A stretch of DNA of 64,000 nt from NCBI GenBank assembly GCA_900541645.1, contig UQKQ01000001.1, forward strand, positions 310,001-374,000. The letters run 5' to 3'. Positions 15,065 to 24,038 of the stretch are shown here, piece by piece. Position 1 is the first letter of the stretch, and each line of letters opens with the position of its first letter. The notes under the pieces are model-generated. The model searched no databases, was not told where the DNA came from, and saw nothing but the letters and a program-made list of their open reading frames with translations. Position numbers and translations under genes: made by a program. Source of the DNA: an uncultured Collinsella sp. (GTDB lineage Bacteria; Actinomycetota; Coriobacteriia; Coriobacteriales; Coriobacteriaceae).

Positions 15065-16501
15065 ATGAATCAGGTGGAGCAGAGCGTCGCCGAGTATGTC
15101 GACGAGGTCTGGGAGGATGTCGTCGCCGATATCGAGCAGCTGGTGAGCTATCCGTCCGTGGCCGTTGCTGCCGATGCGGAGCCCGGCGCGCCGTTTGGCC
15201 GCCCGGTCCGTGACGCACTCGATTGCGCGCTCGGCATCGCGCAGAAGCTCGGCTACCAGACGAGCGATGACGAGGGCTTTGTGGGAATCGCCGATATTCC
15301 GGGCCGCGGCGATAAGCAGCTCGCGACCATCTGCCATGTGGACGTGGTACCCGCTGGCCCCGGTTGGAACACCGACCCGTTTGCGATGGAGCGCCGCGAG
15401 GGCTGGCTGCTCGGCCGTGGCGTGATCGACGACAAGGGTCCGGCGGTGCTGTCGCTCTACGCTGGTGCTTATCTGCTCAGGCACGGCATTGTGCCGCGCT
15501 ATACCTTCCGTGCGCTGCTGGGCTGCGATGAGGAAGTGGGCATGTCCGACGTTCACCATTATCTGGAGAACCACGCAGACCCCGACTTTCTGTTTACGCC
15601 CGATGCCGAGTTCCCGGTTTGCAATGCCGAGAAGGGCCAGTTTGGGGCGACGTTCGTGAGTCCCAAGATCGACGGCGGGCGCATCGTGTCCTGGAGCGGT
15701 GCCGAGGCGAGCAACGCCATTCCGTCGCAGTCTATCTGCGAACTCGCGATTGCCGCCGATGAGCTGCCGGCACCGGTCGAGAACGCCGACCGCCTGGAGA
15801 TCACGACGCTCGATAACGGGCATGCGCAGATTTTTGCCCGCGGTATTGGCGGTCACGCCTCGATGCCCGAGGGAACGATCAATGCCGTCGGCCTTATCGT
15901 GGCGTATCTGCGCGAGGCCGAGGACGCGTTTGGTGCCCGTGGCGAGCGCCTGCTGACGCCTGCCGAGCACGAGTTTGTCAAGTTTTTGGCTTTTGTGCAT
16001 GCGGACGCCTATGGCCGCGGCCTGGGCATCGACGCGACGAGCCCCGCGTTTGGCCCGCTCACCTGCAACCCCGGCGTCATCCGTGTGGCGGATGGCCACA
16101 TCGAGCAGGTCATTGACGTGCGTTTCCCCGATAGCACCAGTGCCGATACCATCTGCGAGCAACTCGAGCCGCTCGTGGGCCGCTTTGGCGTGACGTGCCG
16201 TGTGGGTCGTGCAAAGGTGCCGTTCTCGGTCTCTGCCGACGATCCGGCCGTGAAGGCGCTTATCGATACCTATAACGAGTTTACGGGCAAGCATGCCGAG
16301 CCCTTTGCCATGGGCGGCGGCACGTACGCGCGCAACTTTGCCCGCGCCGTCTCGTTTGGCCCCGAGGAGACCGGCCTGGAGCTGCCCGCATGGGGCGGCC
16401 AGATGCACGGCCCCAACGAGTGCGCCAACGAGGAGCAGCTCAAGCAAGCGCTCAAGATTTACATCGTGGCCATCCTGCGCCTCAACGAACTTGAGCTGTA
16501 G
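15065..16501 (+). CDS. M20 family dipeptidase (PepV/Sapep-like)
   Basis: This 478-residue metallopeptidase fits the PepV branch of M20. His91 and Asp93 (CHVDVVPAG), bridging Asp122 (GVIDDKGP), catalytic Glu156 with Glu157 (CDEEVG), and a late His in GQMHGPNE make up the two-metal site. The lid domain lies in the middle of the chain. Members hydrolyse dipeptides with broad specificity in the cytosol. The ATG at 15065 follows AAGGAGG by 7 bases, a strong site. A second, shorter M20 protein is at 35359. Confidence 0.9.
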   Translation: MNQVEQSVAEYVDEVWEDVVADIEQLVSYPSVAVAADAEPGAPFGRPVRDALDCALGIAQKLGYQTSDDEGFVGIADIPGRGDKQLATICHVDVVPAGPGWNTDPFAMERREGWLLGRGVIDDKGPAVLSLYAGAYLLRHGIVPRYTFRALLGCDEEVGMSDVHHYLENHADPDFLFTPDAEFPVCNAEKGQFGATFVSPKIDGGRIVSWSGAEASNAIPSQSICELAIAADELPAPVENADRLEITTLDNGHAQIFARGIGGHASMPEGTINAVGLIVAYLREAEDAFGARGERLLTPAEHEFVKFLAFVHADAYGRGLGIDATSPAFGPLTCNPGVIRVADGHIEQVIDVRFPDSTSADTICEQLEPLVGRFGVTCRVGRAKVPFSVSADDPAVKALIDTYNEFTGKHAEPFAMGGGTYARNFARAVSFGPEETGLELPAWGGQMHGPNECANEEQLKQALKIYIVAILRLNELEL

Positions 16502-16602
16502 GGCTTCCCCAGGCACCCGACCTTGCCCCTCAAACCGTCGCTTGCGTACCAAAGTACGCGGCGCTCCTCTTTCGGGGCAATCTCGGGCACCTGGGAAACC
16601 CC
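16501..16602. repeat. 102-bp imperfect hairpin after the dipeptidase gene
   Basis: Bases 16501-16529 pair with 16574-16602 over 29 positions with several mismatches. A small hairpin GCGTAC/GTACGC (16544-16559) sits in the loop. It starts at the stop codon. No T run follows it directly. It looks like a repeat-type structure rather than a simple terminator. Confidence 0.6.
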
Positions 16603-16634
16603 TATATCCTGCTTGGATACAGACTTGCATTACG

Positions 16635-16662
16635 AGCCCGGTGCTTCGGCCCGGGCTTTTTC
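16635..16662 (+). terminator. Intrinsic terminator of the dipeptidase unit
   Basis: AGCCCGG and CCGGGCT pair around a 9-base loop and are followed by TTTTTCT. Confidence 0.8.
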
Positions 16663-16890
16663 TGTTGCGGTGGGGTAGTCATTGGGGACGTTCCTTTGGT
16701 GTAAAAGGTGCGCCATGTTCGGCGCTGGATTGTTATCCGTTTGTAAAGGCTGGGCAGAGCTTGCGGTAAAGGTCTATCAATAGCCCGTAAGAAACCGCAG
16801 TTGGCGCGAGCGCTGCCCGGTCGGGGCCGTATCTTTCCAAACAGCAAAGCGGGCAGGGTGCCCGCGATTCGCATGTATGAAAGGAAGATC
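16663..16890 (+). promoter_or_regulatory. pstS upstream region with repeat fragment
   Basis: Bases 16676-16699 hold a fragment of the GGGGACGTTC palindrome family (TAGTCATTGGGGACGTTCC). GTAAAGG occurs at 16743 and 16766 and GTAAAAGG at 16701; these could be sites for a phosphate-responsive regulator, but spacing does not match a known Pho box. A hairpin GCGGGCA/TGCCCGC (16849-16865) precedes the ribosome site. I see no convincing -35/-10 pair. Confidence 0.3.
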
Positions 16891-17829
16891 ATGCTCGATC
16901 AGGCTTATTCTCGTCGTCAGTTCCTCGGCCTCGCTGGTGGTCTTGCCAGCATCGTCGGCCTCGGCCTCGTTGGCTGCGGTGGCGCAGACGCTTCCAACGC
17001 TGCCGACAAGGGTAGCGCCGCTGCTGCCGAGTCCGTCTCCGGCGAGGTGACCTACGACGGTGCCTCTTCGTTCCAGGCTCTCGTCGAGGCCGCTGCCGAG
17101 AAGTTCATGGATGCCAACCCGGACGTCTCCGTCTCCGGCTCGGGCAACGGTTCGGGCAAGGGTCTGACCGCTGTCGCCGCCGGCACCGTCACCATCGGTA
17201 ACTCCGACGTCTTCGCCGAGACCAAGCTCGAGGCCGACCAGGTCAAGAACCTCGTCGACCACGAGGTCGCCGTTGTGGGCATGGGTCCCGTCGTCTCCAA
17301 GAACGTGACGGTCGACGACCTGTCCCTTGAGCAGCTCAAGGGCATCTTCTCCGGCCAGATCACCAACTGGAAGGAGGTCGGCGGCGACGACGCCACCATC
17401 GTCGTGCTCAACCGCAAGGCCGGCTCCGGTACCCGCGCCACCTTCGAGGCGGCCGTCTTTGGCGACGAGACCGTCGACTTTAAGGGCGACGCCGAGCTCG
17501 ACAAGTCCGGCGATGTCCAGACTCAGATGGGCAGCACCGACAACGCCATCTCCTACCTGGACTTCTCGCACTTCGATGACTCCAAGTTCAACGCCATCAA
17601 GGTCGAGGGCGTGGAGCCCAAGAGCGCAAACGTCACCGACGACTCCTTTAAGATCTGGGCGACCGAGCACATGTACTGCGCAAAGGACGCCGACGATGCC
17701 ACCAAGACATTCCTGGAGTTCATGCTTTCCGACGACGTCCAGGACAAGCTCGTCGAGGAGCAGGGCTTCATCCCCGTCTCTGCCATGAAGGTCGTTAAGG
17801 ATGCCAGCGGCAAGGTCTCCGCTAAATAA
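16891..17829 (+). CDS. pstS: Phosphate ABC transporter, substrate-binding lipoprotein
   Basis: PstS captures phosphate outside the membrane and delivers it to PstCA. The 312-residue product begins with a twin-arginine-like SRRQFLGLAGG and a lipobox GLVGC, so Cys29 should be lipidated after processing. The mature part shows the family's GSGNGSGKG phosphate loop, NWKEVGG, and LNRKAGSGTRATFE. The ATG at 16891 follows AAGGAAG by 4 bases. It is first in a pstSCAB run; no phoU or two-component genes adjoin. Confidence 0.94.
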   Translation: MLDQAYSRRQFLGLAGGLASIVGLGLVGCGGADASNAADKGSAAAAESVSGEVTYDGASSFQALVEAAAEKFMDANPDVSVSGSGNGSGKGLTAVAAGTVTIGNSDVFAETKLEADQVKNLVDHEVAVVGMGPVVSKNVTVDDLSLEQLKGIFSGQITNWKEVGGDDATIVVLNRKAGSGTRATFEAAVFGDETVDFKGDAELDKSGDVQTQMGSTDNAISYLDFSHFDDSKFNAIKVEGVEPKSANVTDDSFKIWATEHMYCAKDADDATKTFLEFMLSDDVQDKLVEEQGFIPVSAMKVVKDASGKVSAK

Positions 17830-17853
17830 GTAATCGCCCCGGAAAGGTTTGCA

Positions 17854-18762
17854 ATGGCAAAACAGCTGCCAAAGCGCGACCTTGAGAACGTGGGCCTGGG
17901 CGTCACGGGCGCGTGCGTAGCGCTCGTGACGTTTGTCGTTGCCGCGCTCATCTTTATGGTCGCCCAAAAGGGCCTCTCGGCTTTTCTCAAGGACGGCGTT
18001 TCGGTCGTCGAGTTCTTCACCGGCACCAAGTGGGACCTGGCCAACATAGCCGAAAACGGCCTACCCTACACCGGCGCCCTGCCCCTGATCGTCACCTCGT
18101 TTGCGGTCATGGCACTCTCCACGCTCATCGCACTGCCCATCGCCATCGGCTCTGCCATCTTTGCGGTCGAGATTAGCCCTAAGTTTGGTTCCAAGGTCTT
18201 TCAGCCGCTTATTGAGCTTTTGACCGGCATTCCCTCGGTCGTCTTTGGCCTCATCGGTTTTCACGTGGTTGTTGGCCTTATGAAGAGCGTTTTCCACGTG
18301 AGCACGGGCCTGGGCATCTTGCCCGGCGCCATCGTGCTGGCCGTTATGATCCTGCCTACGATGACCACGCTTTCGGTCGATGGCCTGCGCGCCGTGCCCG
18401 ACAGCTACCGCCAGGGCTCGCTCGCGCTGGGCTATACCCGCTGGCAGACCATCTGGCACGTGGTGCTCAAGAGCGCCATGCCCTCGCTCATGACCGCGGT
18501 CATCCTTGGCATGACCCGCGCCTTTGGTGAGACGCTCGCCGTGCGCATGGTTATCGGCGGCATCGAGGCCATGCCGACGTCGCTGCTGTCGCCGGCGTCC
18601 ACCATCACCACCACGCTCACCACGTCTATGGCGGTCTATGCCGAGGGCTCGGCCCAAGACGATGTTCTGTGGGCGCTCGGTCTGCTGCTGATGGGCATGA
18701 GCCTCATCTTCATCCTGATTATCCACATTATCGGCCGCAAGGGGGCGAAGGCTCGTGGCTAG
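17854..18762 (+). CDS. pstC: Phosphate ABC transporter permease PstC
   Basis: The 302-residue membrane protein is one of two permeases forming the phosphate channel. Six hydrophobic helices are visible (first near residues 19-40), with the inner-membrane loop motif GYTRWQTIWHVVLKSAMPSLMTAVILGMTRAFGET... that contacts PstB; the GET segment is conserved in PstC. It starts 24 bases after pstS and its end overlaps pstA by 8 bases, indicating translational coupling. Confidence 0.95.
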   Translation: MAKQLPKRDLENVGLGVTGACVALVTFVVAALIFMVAQKGLSAFLKDGVSVVEFFTGTKWDLANIAENGLPYTGALPLIVTSFAVMALSTLIALPIAIGSAIFAVEISPKFGSKVFQPLIELLTGIPSVVFGLIGFHVVVGLMKSVFHVSTGLGILPGAIVLAVMILPTMTTLSVDGLRAVPDSYRQGSLALGYTRWQTIWHVVLKSAMPSLMTAVILGMTRAFGETLAVRMVIGGIEAMPTSLLSPASTITTTLTTSMAVYAEGSAQDDVLWALGLLLMGMSLIFILIIHIIGRKGAKARG

Positions 18763-19681
18763 CACGCGCATCCATATCGACGAGGCGAGACTCGGGCGCG
18801 TCCAAAAGCAGGATCGTATCGCCACGGGCGTGCTGACGGCAATCATCGCCATCGTCATGCTCATCGTCGTCTCCATGGTGGCCTATATCCTGTTCGAGGG
18901 CATCTCGACGCTGTTCCAGCCGGGTTTTCTCACGCAGCCGTCGCGCGCCAACGGAACTCAGGGCGGCGTACTCTACCAGCTGTTCGACTCGTTCTACCTG
19001 CTGCTGATCACTCTGGTCATCTCGGTGCCCATCAGTCTGGGCGGGGCGGTCTTCCTGGTTGAGTACGCGCCGAACGGCCCTATCCGCGACATCGCCTCCA
19101 CCGCTATCGAGACGCTGTCCTCGCTGCCCTCCATCGTCGTCGGCATGTTCGGCTTTCTGGTGTTCTCGGTGCAGCTGGGCTGGAAGTACTCCATCATCTC
19201 CGGCGCCGTCGCGCTCACCATGTTCAACATCCCCATCCTAGTGCGCGTGATCCAGCAGGCGCTCGAGGACGTGCCACAGGCCCAGCGCGATGCATGCCTG
19301 GCCATGGGCCTTACCCGCTGGGAGGCCACGCTGCACATCCTGATTCCCGAGGCCATGCCCGCCATCGTGACCGGCATTGTGCTTTCGGCCGGCCGTGTGT
19401 TTGGCGAGGCCGCGGCACTGCTCTTTACCTCGGGCATGAGCTCGCCGGTGCGTCTGAACTTCTTGAGCTTTAACCTGTCGAGCCCCACCTGCGCCTGGAA
19501 CGTGTTCCGCCCCGGTGAGTCGCTCGCCGTGCACATCTACAAGATCTATGGCGAGGGCAGCCCCGAGGCCCAGCAGATCGTCTGGGGCACCGCGGCGCTG
19601 CTGATGATCTGCGTGCTGCTGTTTAACGTAGTCGCCCGTATCGTGGGCAAGCAATTGGCAAGGAAGATGACGGCCGAATGA
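18755..19681 (+). CDS. pstA: Phosphate ABC transporter permease PstA
   Basis: This 308-residue permease pairs with PstC. It has a long periplasmic loop after the first helix, then SLGGAVFLVEYAP, SLPSIVVGMFGF and the EAA-type loop LTRWEATLHILIPEAMPAIV, all typical for PstA. The start is a GTG at 18755 inside the end of pstC, with a GGGGGCGAAGG purine stretch just before. Its stop overlaps the pstB start by 4 bases (ATGA). Confidence 0.95.
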   Translation: MASTRIHIDEARLGRVQKQDRIATGVLTAIIAIVMLIVVSMVAYILFEGISTLFQPGFLTQPSRANGTQGGVLYQLFDSFYLLLITLVISVPISLGGAVFLVEYAPNGPIRDIASTAIETLSSLPSIVVGMFGFLVFSVQLGWKYSIISGAVALTMFNIPILVRVIQQALEDVPQAQRDACLAMGLTRWEATLHILIPEAMPAIVTGIVLSAGRVFGEAAALLFTSGMSSPVRLNFLSFNLSSPTCAWNVFRPGESLAVHIYKIYGEGSPEAQQIVWGTAALLMICVLLFNVVARIVGKQLARKMTAE

Positions 19682-20550
19682 GCGAGATGAATGCAACGCC
19701 CGCAACTGAAGCGGCATCGTCCGAGACCCAGGATTTTCTGTCGAGTGTGGGGGAGAGCGAGAGGCGCGTTCGCGTGAGCGGCAGGGCCGTGAGCGACGAG
19801 GTCGTGCTCTCCACCAAGGACGTCAACGTGTACTATGGCGACCACCATGCCCTGCACAATACGTCGCTCGACTTCCACAAGGGCGAGATCACGGCGCTCA
19901 TCGGGCCTTCGGGCTGCGGCAAGTCGACCTTTTTGCGCAGCCTTAACCTGATGAATCGCGAGATTCGCGGCTGCTGCGTGGAGGGCGAGATCAACTACCG
20001 CGGGCGCAACGTGAACACCAAGACCGAGAACACCTACGAGCTGCGCCGCTCCATTGGCATGGTGTTCCAGCAGCCCAATCCTTTCCGCAAGTCCATTCGC
20101 GACAACATTACGTTTGCGCCCAGGCGCCACGGCATCACCGACCGCGACGAGCTCGATCGTATGGTCGAGGAAAGCCTGCGTGGTGCGGCGTTGTGGGACG
20201 AGGTCAAGGACAAGCTCGACAAGAGCGCCTACGCGCTTTCGGGCGGCCAGCAGCAGCGTCTGTGCATCGCGCGCACGCTGGCGCTCAACCCCGACGTGAT
20301 CCTGTTTGACGAGCCCTGCTCGGCGCTCGACCCCATCTCGACGCTGGCGATCGAGGACCTCATGTCATCGATCGTTGCCGACCGCGCCATCGTCATCGTG
20401 ACGCACAACATGGAGCAGGCGTCGCGCGTGTCCAACCGCACGGCGTTCTTCTACATGGGCGATATGGTCGAGTACGACGAGACTGACGAGATTTTCCAGC
20501 GGCCCAAGGACAAGCGGCTGAATGATTACCTCACCGGCATGTTCTCCTAG
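19678..20550 (+). CDS. pstB: Phosphate ABC transporter ATPase PstB
   Basis: PstB powers phosphate import. The 290-residue protein has Walker A GPSGCGKST (residues 76-84), the PstB-type MVFQQPNPF Q-loop, signature LSGGQQQRLCIARTL, Walker B VILFDEPCSALDP and the H-loop VTHNM. About 40 extra residues precede the usual start, rich in S, E and A; the ATG at 19678 overlapping the pstA stop is still preferred because of the coupling. An alternative start nearer VVLSTKDVNVYYG is possible. It ends the operon before a strong terminator. Confidence 0.95.
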   Translation: MSEMNATPATEAASSETQDFLSSVGESERRVRVSGRAVSDEVVLSTKDVNVYYGDHHALHNTSLDFHKGEITALIGPSGCGKSTFLRSLNLMNREIRGCCVEGEINYRGRNVNTKTENTYELRRSIGMVFQQPNPFRKSIRDNITFAPRRHGITDRDELDRMVEESLRGAALWDEVKDKLDKSAYALSGGQQQRLCIARTLALNPDVILFDEPCSALDPISTLAIEDLMSSIVADRAIVIVTHNMEQASRVSNRTAFFYMGDMVEYDETDEIFQRPKDKRLNDYLTGMFS

Positions 20551-20606
20551 TCCGGGACATGCTTGAGGCCCGCGGCGGCCACGGTTGCCGCGGGACTGAT
20601 TGGAGA

Positions 20607-20643
20607 GGCGGGTCATCTCTTGCGGGAGATGGCCCGCCTTTTT
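20607..20643 (+). terminator. Intrinsic terminator of pstSCAB
   Basis: GGCGGGTCATCTC and GAGATGGCCCGCC form a 13-base stem with one mismatch around a 6-base loop, followed by five Ts. A second GC-rich hairpin (CCCGCGGC/GCCGCGGG) lies just before it. Confidence 0.85.
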
Positions 20644-20660
20644 GCTCCGCGACCGAAACG

Positions 20661-20695
20661 ACCACCACAAAGGGGACAGGCACCTTCGTGGTGGT
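20661..20695. repeat. ACCACCACAAAGG palindrome (copy 1)
   Basis: ACCACCACAAAGG pairs with CCTTCGTGGTGGT with one mismatch; the loop reads GGACAGGCA. The same element occurs inverted at 33258-33292. Confidence 0.7.
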
Positions 20696-20755
20696 TTGGG
20701 GTGGGGCTCGCTGCTATCATGGAAAACGTTGAATTTCTACGAAGGAGCAGGGCAT

Positions 20756-22615
20756 ATGGCGATTCTTTTGGGATGCGATTCCGTCAGCCTAGAGTTTCCC
20801 ACCAAGCATATTTTCGATAGCGTGACGCTCGGCGTGGGCGAGGGCGACCGTATTGGTATCGTCGGCAAAAACGGCGACGGCAAGTCGACGCTGCTGAGCG
20901 TACTCGCCGGCACGTTGGAGCCCGACGACGGCCGCGTGACGCATCGCCGCGACACGACGATCGGATTGCTCGGCCAAAAGGACAACCTGGTCGATACCGA
21001 TACCGTGCACCATGCCGTCGTCGGTGACACGCCCGAGTACGAGTGGGCCTCGAGCCCTCGTACGCGCCAGATCCTGGCCGGTCTTATTAGCGACGTGCCC
21101 TGGGAGGGCACGGTGGGCGAGCTTTCGGGCGGTCAGCGCCGTCGCGTGGACCTCGCGCGTCTGCTGATCGGCGACTACGACGTGCTTATGCTCGACGAGC
21201 CCACCAACCACCTGGACATGCGCACCATCAACTGGCTCGCGCGTCACTTAAAGGCCCGCTGGCAGCGCGGCCAGGGCGCGATGCTCGTGGTCACGCACGA
21301 CCGCTGGTTCCTGGACGAGGTCTGCACCAGCATGTGGGAGGTCCACGACGGCCGGGTTGATCCCTTCGAGGGCGGTTACTCCGCATATATCCTTCAGCGC
21401 GTGGAGCGCGACCGCATGGCCGCGGTTACCGAGGAGCGCCGTCGCAACATGGCGCGCAAGGAGCTTGCATGGCTGAGCCGTGGCGCCCAGGCCCGTTCCA
21501 CTAAGCCCAAGTTTCGCGTGGAAGCCGCCCGCGAGCTGATCGCCGACGTGCCGCCCGTGCGCGACGAGCTGGAGCTCAAGCGCCTCGCCGTGAGTCGCCT
21601 GGGCAAACAGGTCATCGACGTGATCGACGTGGACGCCGGCTATGCCGATACCGACGGCGCGCCCAAGCAGGTGCTCTCCGATGTGACCTGGCTTATCGGC
21701 GCGGGCGACCGCTATGGTCTGCTGGGTGAGAACGGCGCCGGCAAGTCGACCTTGCTCGACGTGATTCAGGGCAAGATCGCGCCCCTGCGCGGCCGCGTGA
21801 AGATCGGCCAGACGGTGCGCTTTGGCGTGCTGTCGCAGCAGCTCGAGGAGCTCGAGCCCTACATGGGTGACACGATCCGCGAGGTTCTGAGCAACTATAA
21901 GAAGTATTATGTCATCGACGGCAAGGAGACCTCGCCCGAGAAGCTCTGCGAGCGCCTGGGCTTTACGACGCAGCAGCTCTGGAGCCGCATCGGCGATCTT
22001 TCGGGCGGCCAGCGCCGTCGCCTGTCGCTGCTGCTGACGATCCTGGACGAGCCCAACGTGCTTATCCTGGACGAGCCCGGCAACGACTTGGATACCGACA
22101 TGCTGGCGATTGTCGAGGACCTGCTCGACGGCTGGCCGGGCACGCTGATCCTGGTGACGCACGACCGCTTCTTGATGGAGCGCGTGACCGACCAGCAGTG
22201 GGCGCTGCTTGACGGTCATCTGACGCATATGCCCGGCGGCGTCGACCAGTACCTGCGCCTGTGCAACGCTACTGCCGAGGGCGAGCCCGTGGGCGCGCCG
22301 AGCGCCAAGACCGGCACGTTCGACACCGGCGCCGCAGCGGTTGCAGCCGAAAAGCCCAAGTCGAGCGGCCAGCCCAACGGACTTTCCAATGCCGAGCGCC
22401 AGAAGCTCCGCCGCGAGGTGAGCTCGCTCGAGCGCAAGATGGAGACGCAGCGCGCCCGCGTGGAGGAGGCCGAGGCCGCCATGGCCCAGGTCGATCCCAC
22501 CAACTACACGGCGCTGGGCGAACAGCAGGCAAAGATCGACGAGGCCCATGCCGCCATGGACGAGCTGGAGATGGCGTGGCTCGAGGCGAGCGAAAAGCTC
22601 GAGGGCGAGGAGTAG
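20756..22615 (+). CDS. ABC-F family ATPase (Uup/EttA-like ribosome-associated)
   Basis: The 619-residue protein has two ABC ATPase domains on one chain and no membrane segment, the mark of ABC-F proteins that act on the ribosome. The first Walker A is GKNGDGKST (37-45) with LSGGQRRRVDLAR and DEPTNHLD; the second has GENGAGKST, LSGGQRRRLSLLL and DEPGNDLD, a Uup-like variant of the usual sequence. The linker between domains is charged and helical. A C-terminal coiled coil (from about residue 540, RREVSSLERKMETQRARVEE) also recalls Uup. The ATG at 20756 is 8 bases after GAAGGAG. Resistance-type ABC-F is possible but not indicated. Confidence 0.9.
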   Translation: MAILLGCDSVSLEFPTKHIFDSVTLGVGEGDRIGIVGKNGDGKSTLLSVLAGTLEPDDGRVTHRRDTTIGLLGQKDNLVDTDTVHHAVVGDTPEYEWASSPRTRQILAGLISDVPWEGTVGELSGGQRRRVDLARLLIGDYDVLMLDEPTNHLDMRTINWLARHLKARWQRGQGAMLVVTHDRWFLDEVCTSMWEVHDGRVDPFEGGYSAYILQRVERDRMAAVTEERRRNMARKELAWLSRGAQARSTKPKFRVEAARELIADVPPVRDELELKRLAVSRLGKQVIDVIDVDAGYADTDGAPKQVLSDVTWLIGAGDRYGLLGENGAGKSTLLDVIQGKIAPLRGRVKIGQTVRFGVLSQQLEELEPYMGDTIREVLSNYKKYYVIDGKETSPEKLCERLGFTTQQLWSRIGDLSGGQRRRLSLLLTILDEPNVLILDEPGNDLDTDMLAIVEDLLDGWPGTLILVTHDRFLMERVTDQQWALLDGHLTHMPGGVDQYLRLCNATAEGEPVGAPSAKTGTFDTGAAAVAAEKPKSSGQPNGLSNAERQKLRREVSSLERKMETQRARVEEAEAAMAQVDPTNYTALGEQQAKIDEAHAAMDELEMAWLEASEKLEGEE

Positions 22616-22621
22616 GCGAGG

Positions 22622-23392
22622 ATGATCAAGGCCGCGTTTTTCGATATCGACGGCACGTTGCTGAGCTTTAAGACCCATCGGATTCCGGCGTCGGCGCAGC
22701 AGGTGCTCGACAGCTTTCATGAGCAGGGGATTGCGTGCGTGATCGCCACGGGTCGCCCGACCTATCAGATGCCCGATTGGCTGTTCGATCTTGGTTGGGA
22801 TGCGTACATCACGCTTTCGGGTCAGCACTGTTTTGATGCCAAGGGCGTTTACCGCAGCTGCCCGATCGATTCGGACGACGTCGCGGCGATTGTGGACCAG
22901 GTGGCGCAGGGGCGCTATGACTCGCTGTGTATGCAGGGCGAGAACTCGTTTGTGAACCGCCTGTCCGAGCGCGTGGTGACGGCCGGCAGCAACGCGGGGA
23001 TTGTCTACCACGAGGAACCGTTTGAGCATGCCTTCGATGCGCCGGTCTACCAGTTCTGCGCCTTTGTGGACCCTGCCGACGAACATATCGTGACCGACGC
23101 GGTGTCGCATTCTCTCACTACGCGCTGGTGTGATTTGTTCTGCGACATTATCCCTGCCAACGGCGGTAAGGACCTGGGTGTCGCGGCGACGCTGGAACGC
23201 CTGGGTGTCGACGCGAGCGAGGCGATTGCCTTTGGCGACGGCGAGAACGACCTGTCGATGTTCTCGGCCGTGGGCACAAGTGTGGCCATGGGCAACGCGC
23301 AGGAGACCGTGAAAGCTGCAGCGACCTATGTGACGACCGCCGTGGATGACGACGGCATCTACAACGCCGCCAAGCACTTTAGGCTGATGTAA
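22622..23392 (+). CDS. Cof-type HAD hydrolase
   Basis: The 256-residue product is a subclass IIB HAD phosphatase. Motif I is FFDIDGTLLS (Asp8 and Asp10), motif II VIATGRP, motif III lysine in GGKDLGVAATLERLG, and motif IV AFGDGENDLSMF. The cap domain lies between about residues 85 and 180. Such enzymes dephosphorylate sugar phosphates, flavin or cofactor precursors; the substrate cannot be given. It starts 6 bases after the ABC-F stop, so the two are almost surely one transcript. Confidence 0.88.
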   Translation: MIKAAFFDIDGTLLSFKTHRIPASAQQVLDSFHEQGIACVIATGRPTYQMPDWLFDLGWDAYITLSGQHCFDAKGVYRSCPIDSDDVAAIVDQVAQGRYDSLCMQGENSFVNRLSERVVTAGSNAGIVYHEEPFEHAFDAPVYQFCAFVDPADEHIVTDAVSHSLTTRWCDLFCDIIPANGGKDLGVAATLERLGVDASEAIAFGDGENDLSMFSAVGTSVAMGNAQETVKAAATYVTTAVDDDGIYNAAKHFRLM

Positions 23393-23414
23393 CTGCGGGC
23401 CGGCACCCGGCGCC

Positions 23415-23451
23415 TGGGGACACTCCTTGCGGGGCGTCCCCATTTTGTTTT
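23415..23451 (+). terminator. GGGGAC-type terminator after the HAD gene
   Basis: TGGGGAC pairs with GTCCCCA around ACTCCTTGCGGGGC, followed by TTTTGTTTT. The stem core is the same GGGGAC as in the window's palindromes. Confidence 0.7.
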
Positions 23452-23479
23452 CGTCCCGCACGTTTTGTGAAACACGGCT

Positions 23480-23525
23480 AACTTTTAGGCAAAGTAGTAA
23501 GACATGGGCAACTTTTGCGGTAAAG
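23480..23525. promoter_or_regulatory. Two direct-repeat palindromic sites before the DtxR-like gene
   Basis: AACTTTTAGGCAAAGT (23480-23495) and AACTTTTGCGGTAAAGT (23510-23526) are two copies of ACTTT-N5/6-AAAGT, 30 bases apart, 55-100 bases before the regulator's start. Two matched palindromes before a regulator gene suggest autoregulation. Confidence 0.55.
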
Positions 23526-23580
23526 TAAATCAAGCAAAAGTATCCAAAGGCTAACTAGAAGCCATCGCGAAAGGCGGCCC

Positions 23581-23958
23581 ATGGCCCTGCGTGAATCCGG
23601 AGAAGACTATCTCGAATCGATCTACGTTCTATCGGAACGTCAGGGCATCGTGCGCTCGATCGACGTTGCCGAATACTTGGGCGTAACCAAAGCAAGCGTC
23701 TCTAAAGCCATGGCGGCCTTGGAGAGCACCGGCTACGTGGAGATGGGCAAACGCGACGTGCATCTGACGGAACGCGGTCTTGAGGTTGCCCGTCAAATGT
23801 GGGAGCGCCACTGCTTTTTCGTGGGGCTGCTGGAGGATGCGGGTGTTTCGGCTGAGGTCGCGTCGCAAGAGGGCTGCCACATGGAGCACTGCCTGAGCGA
23901 GGAAAGCTTTGAGAAGCTGAGGGCGATGCTGGGACGGGACAGCGACCGGGACCAGTAG
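23581..23958 (+). CDS. DtxR/MntR-family metal-dependent regulator (short form)
   Basis: The 125-residue protein begins with the DtxR winged helix (ESGEDYLESIYVLSERQG, then YLGVTKASVSKAMAALESTGYVEM) and a dimerisation part with metal ligands of the family (EVARQMWERHCFFVGLL, then CHMEHCLSEESFEKL). There is no SH3/FeoA-like third domain, as in MntR-type members. It should sense Mn2+ or Fe2+ and repress transport genes. Twin sites upstream (23480-23526) are its likely operator. It stands alone, convergent with the metal ATPase gene. Confidence 0.88.
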   Translation: MALRESGEDYLESIYVLSERQGIVRSIDVAEYLGVTKASVSKAMAALESTGYVEMGKRDVHLTERGLEVARQMWERHCFFVGLLEDAGVSAEVASQEGCHMEHCLSEESFEKLRAMLGRDSDRDQ

Positions 23959-24038
23959 CCCCGCCAACCAAGTCCAACTCAGACAAGGAACCCCGCCAGC
24001 AAGCGATGCCCAAGAACCGCCAGCAACGTTACCGCAGG

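Noticed and set aside
16700..16772. Pho box before pstS
   Set aside because: GTAAAGG repeats are 23 bases apart and do not match an 11-base periodic PhoB box, so I only list them as a possible site.
21248..23533. Minus-strand frame of 761 codons
   Set aside because: It mirrors the ABC-F and HAD genes, whose motifs are clear on the plus strand.
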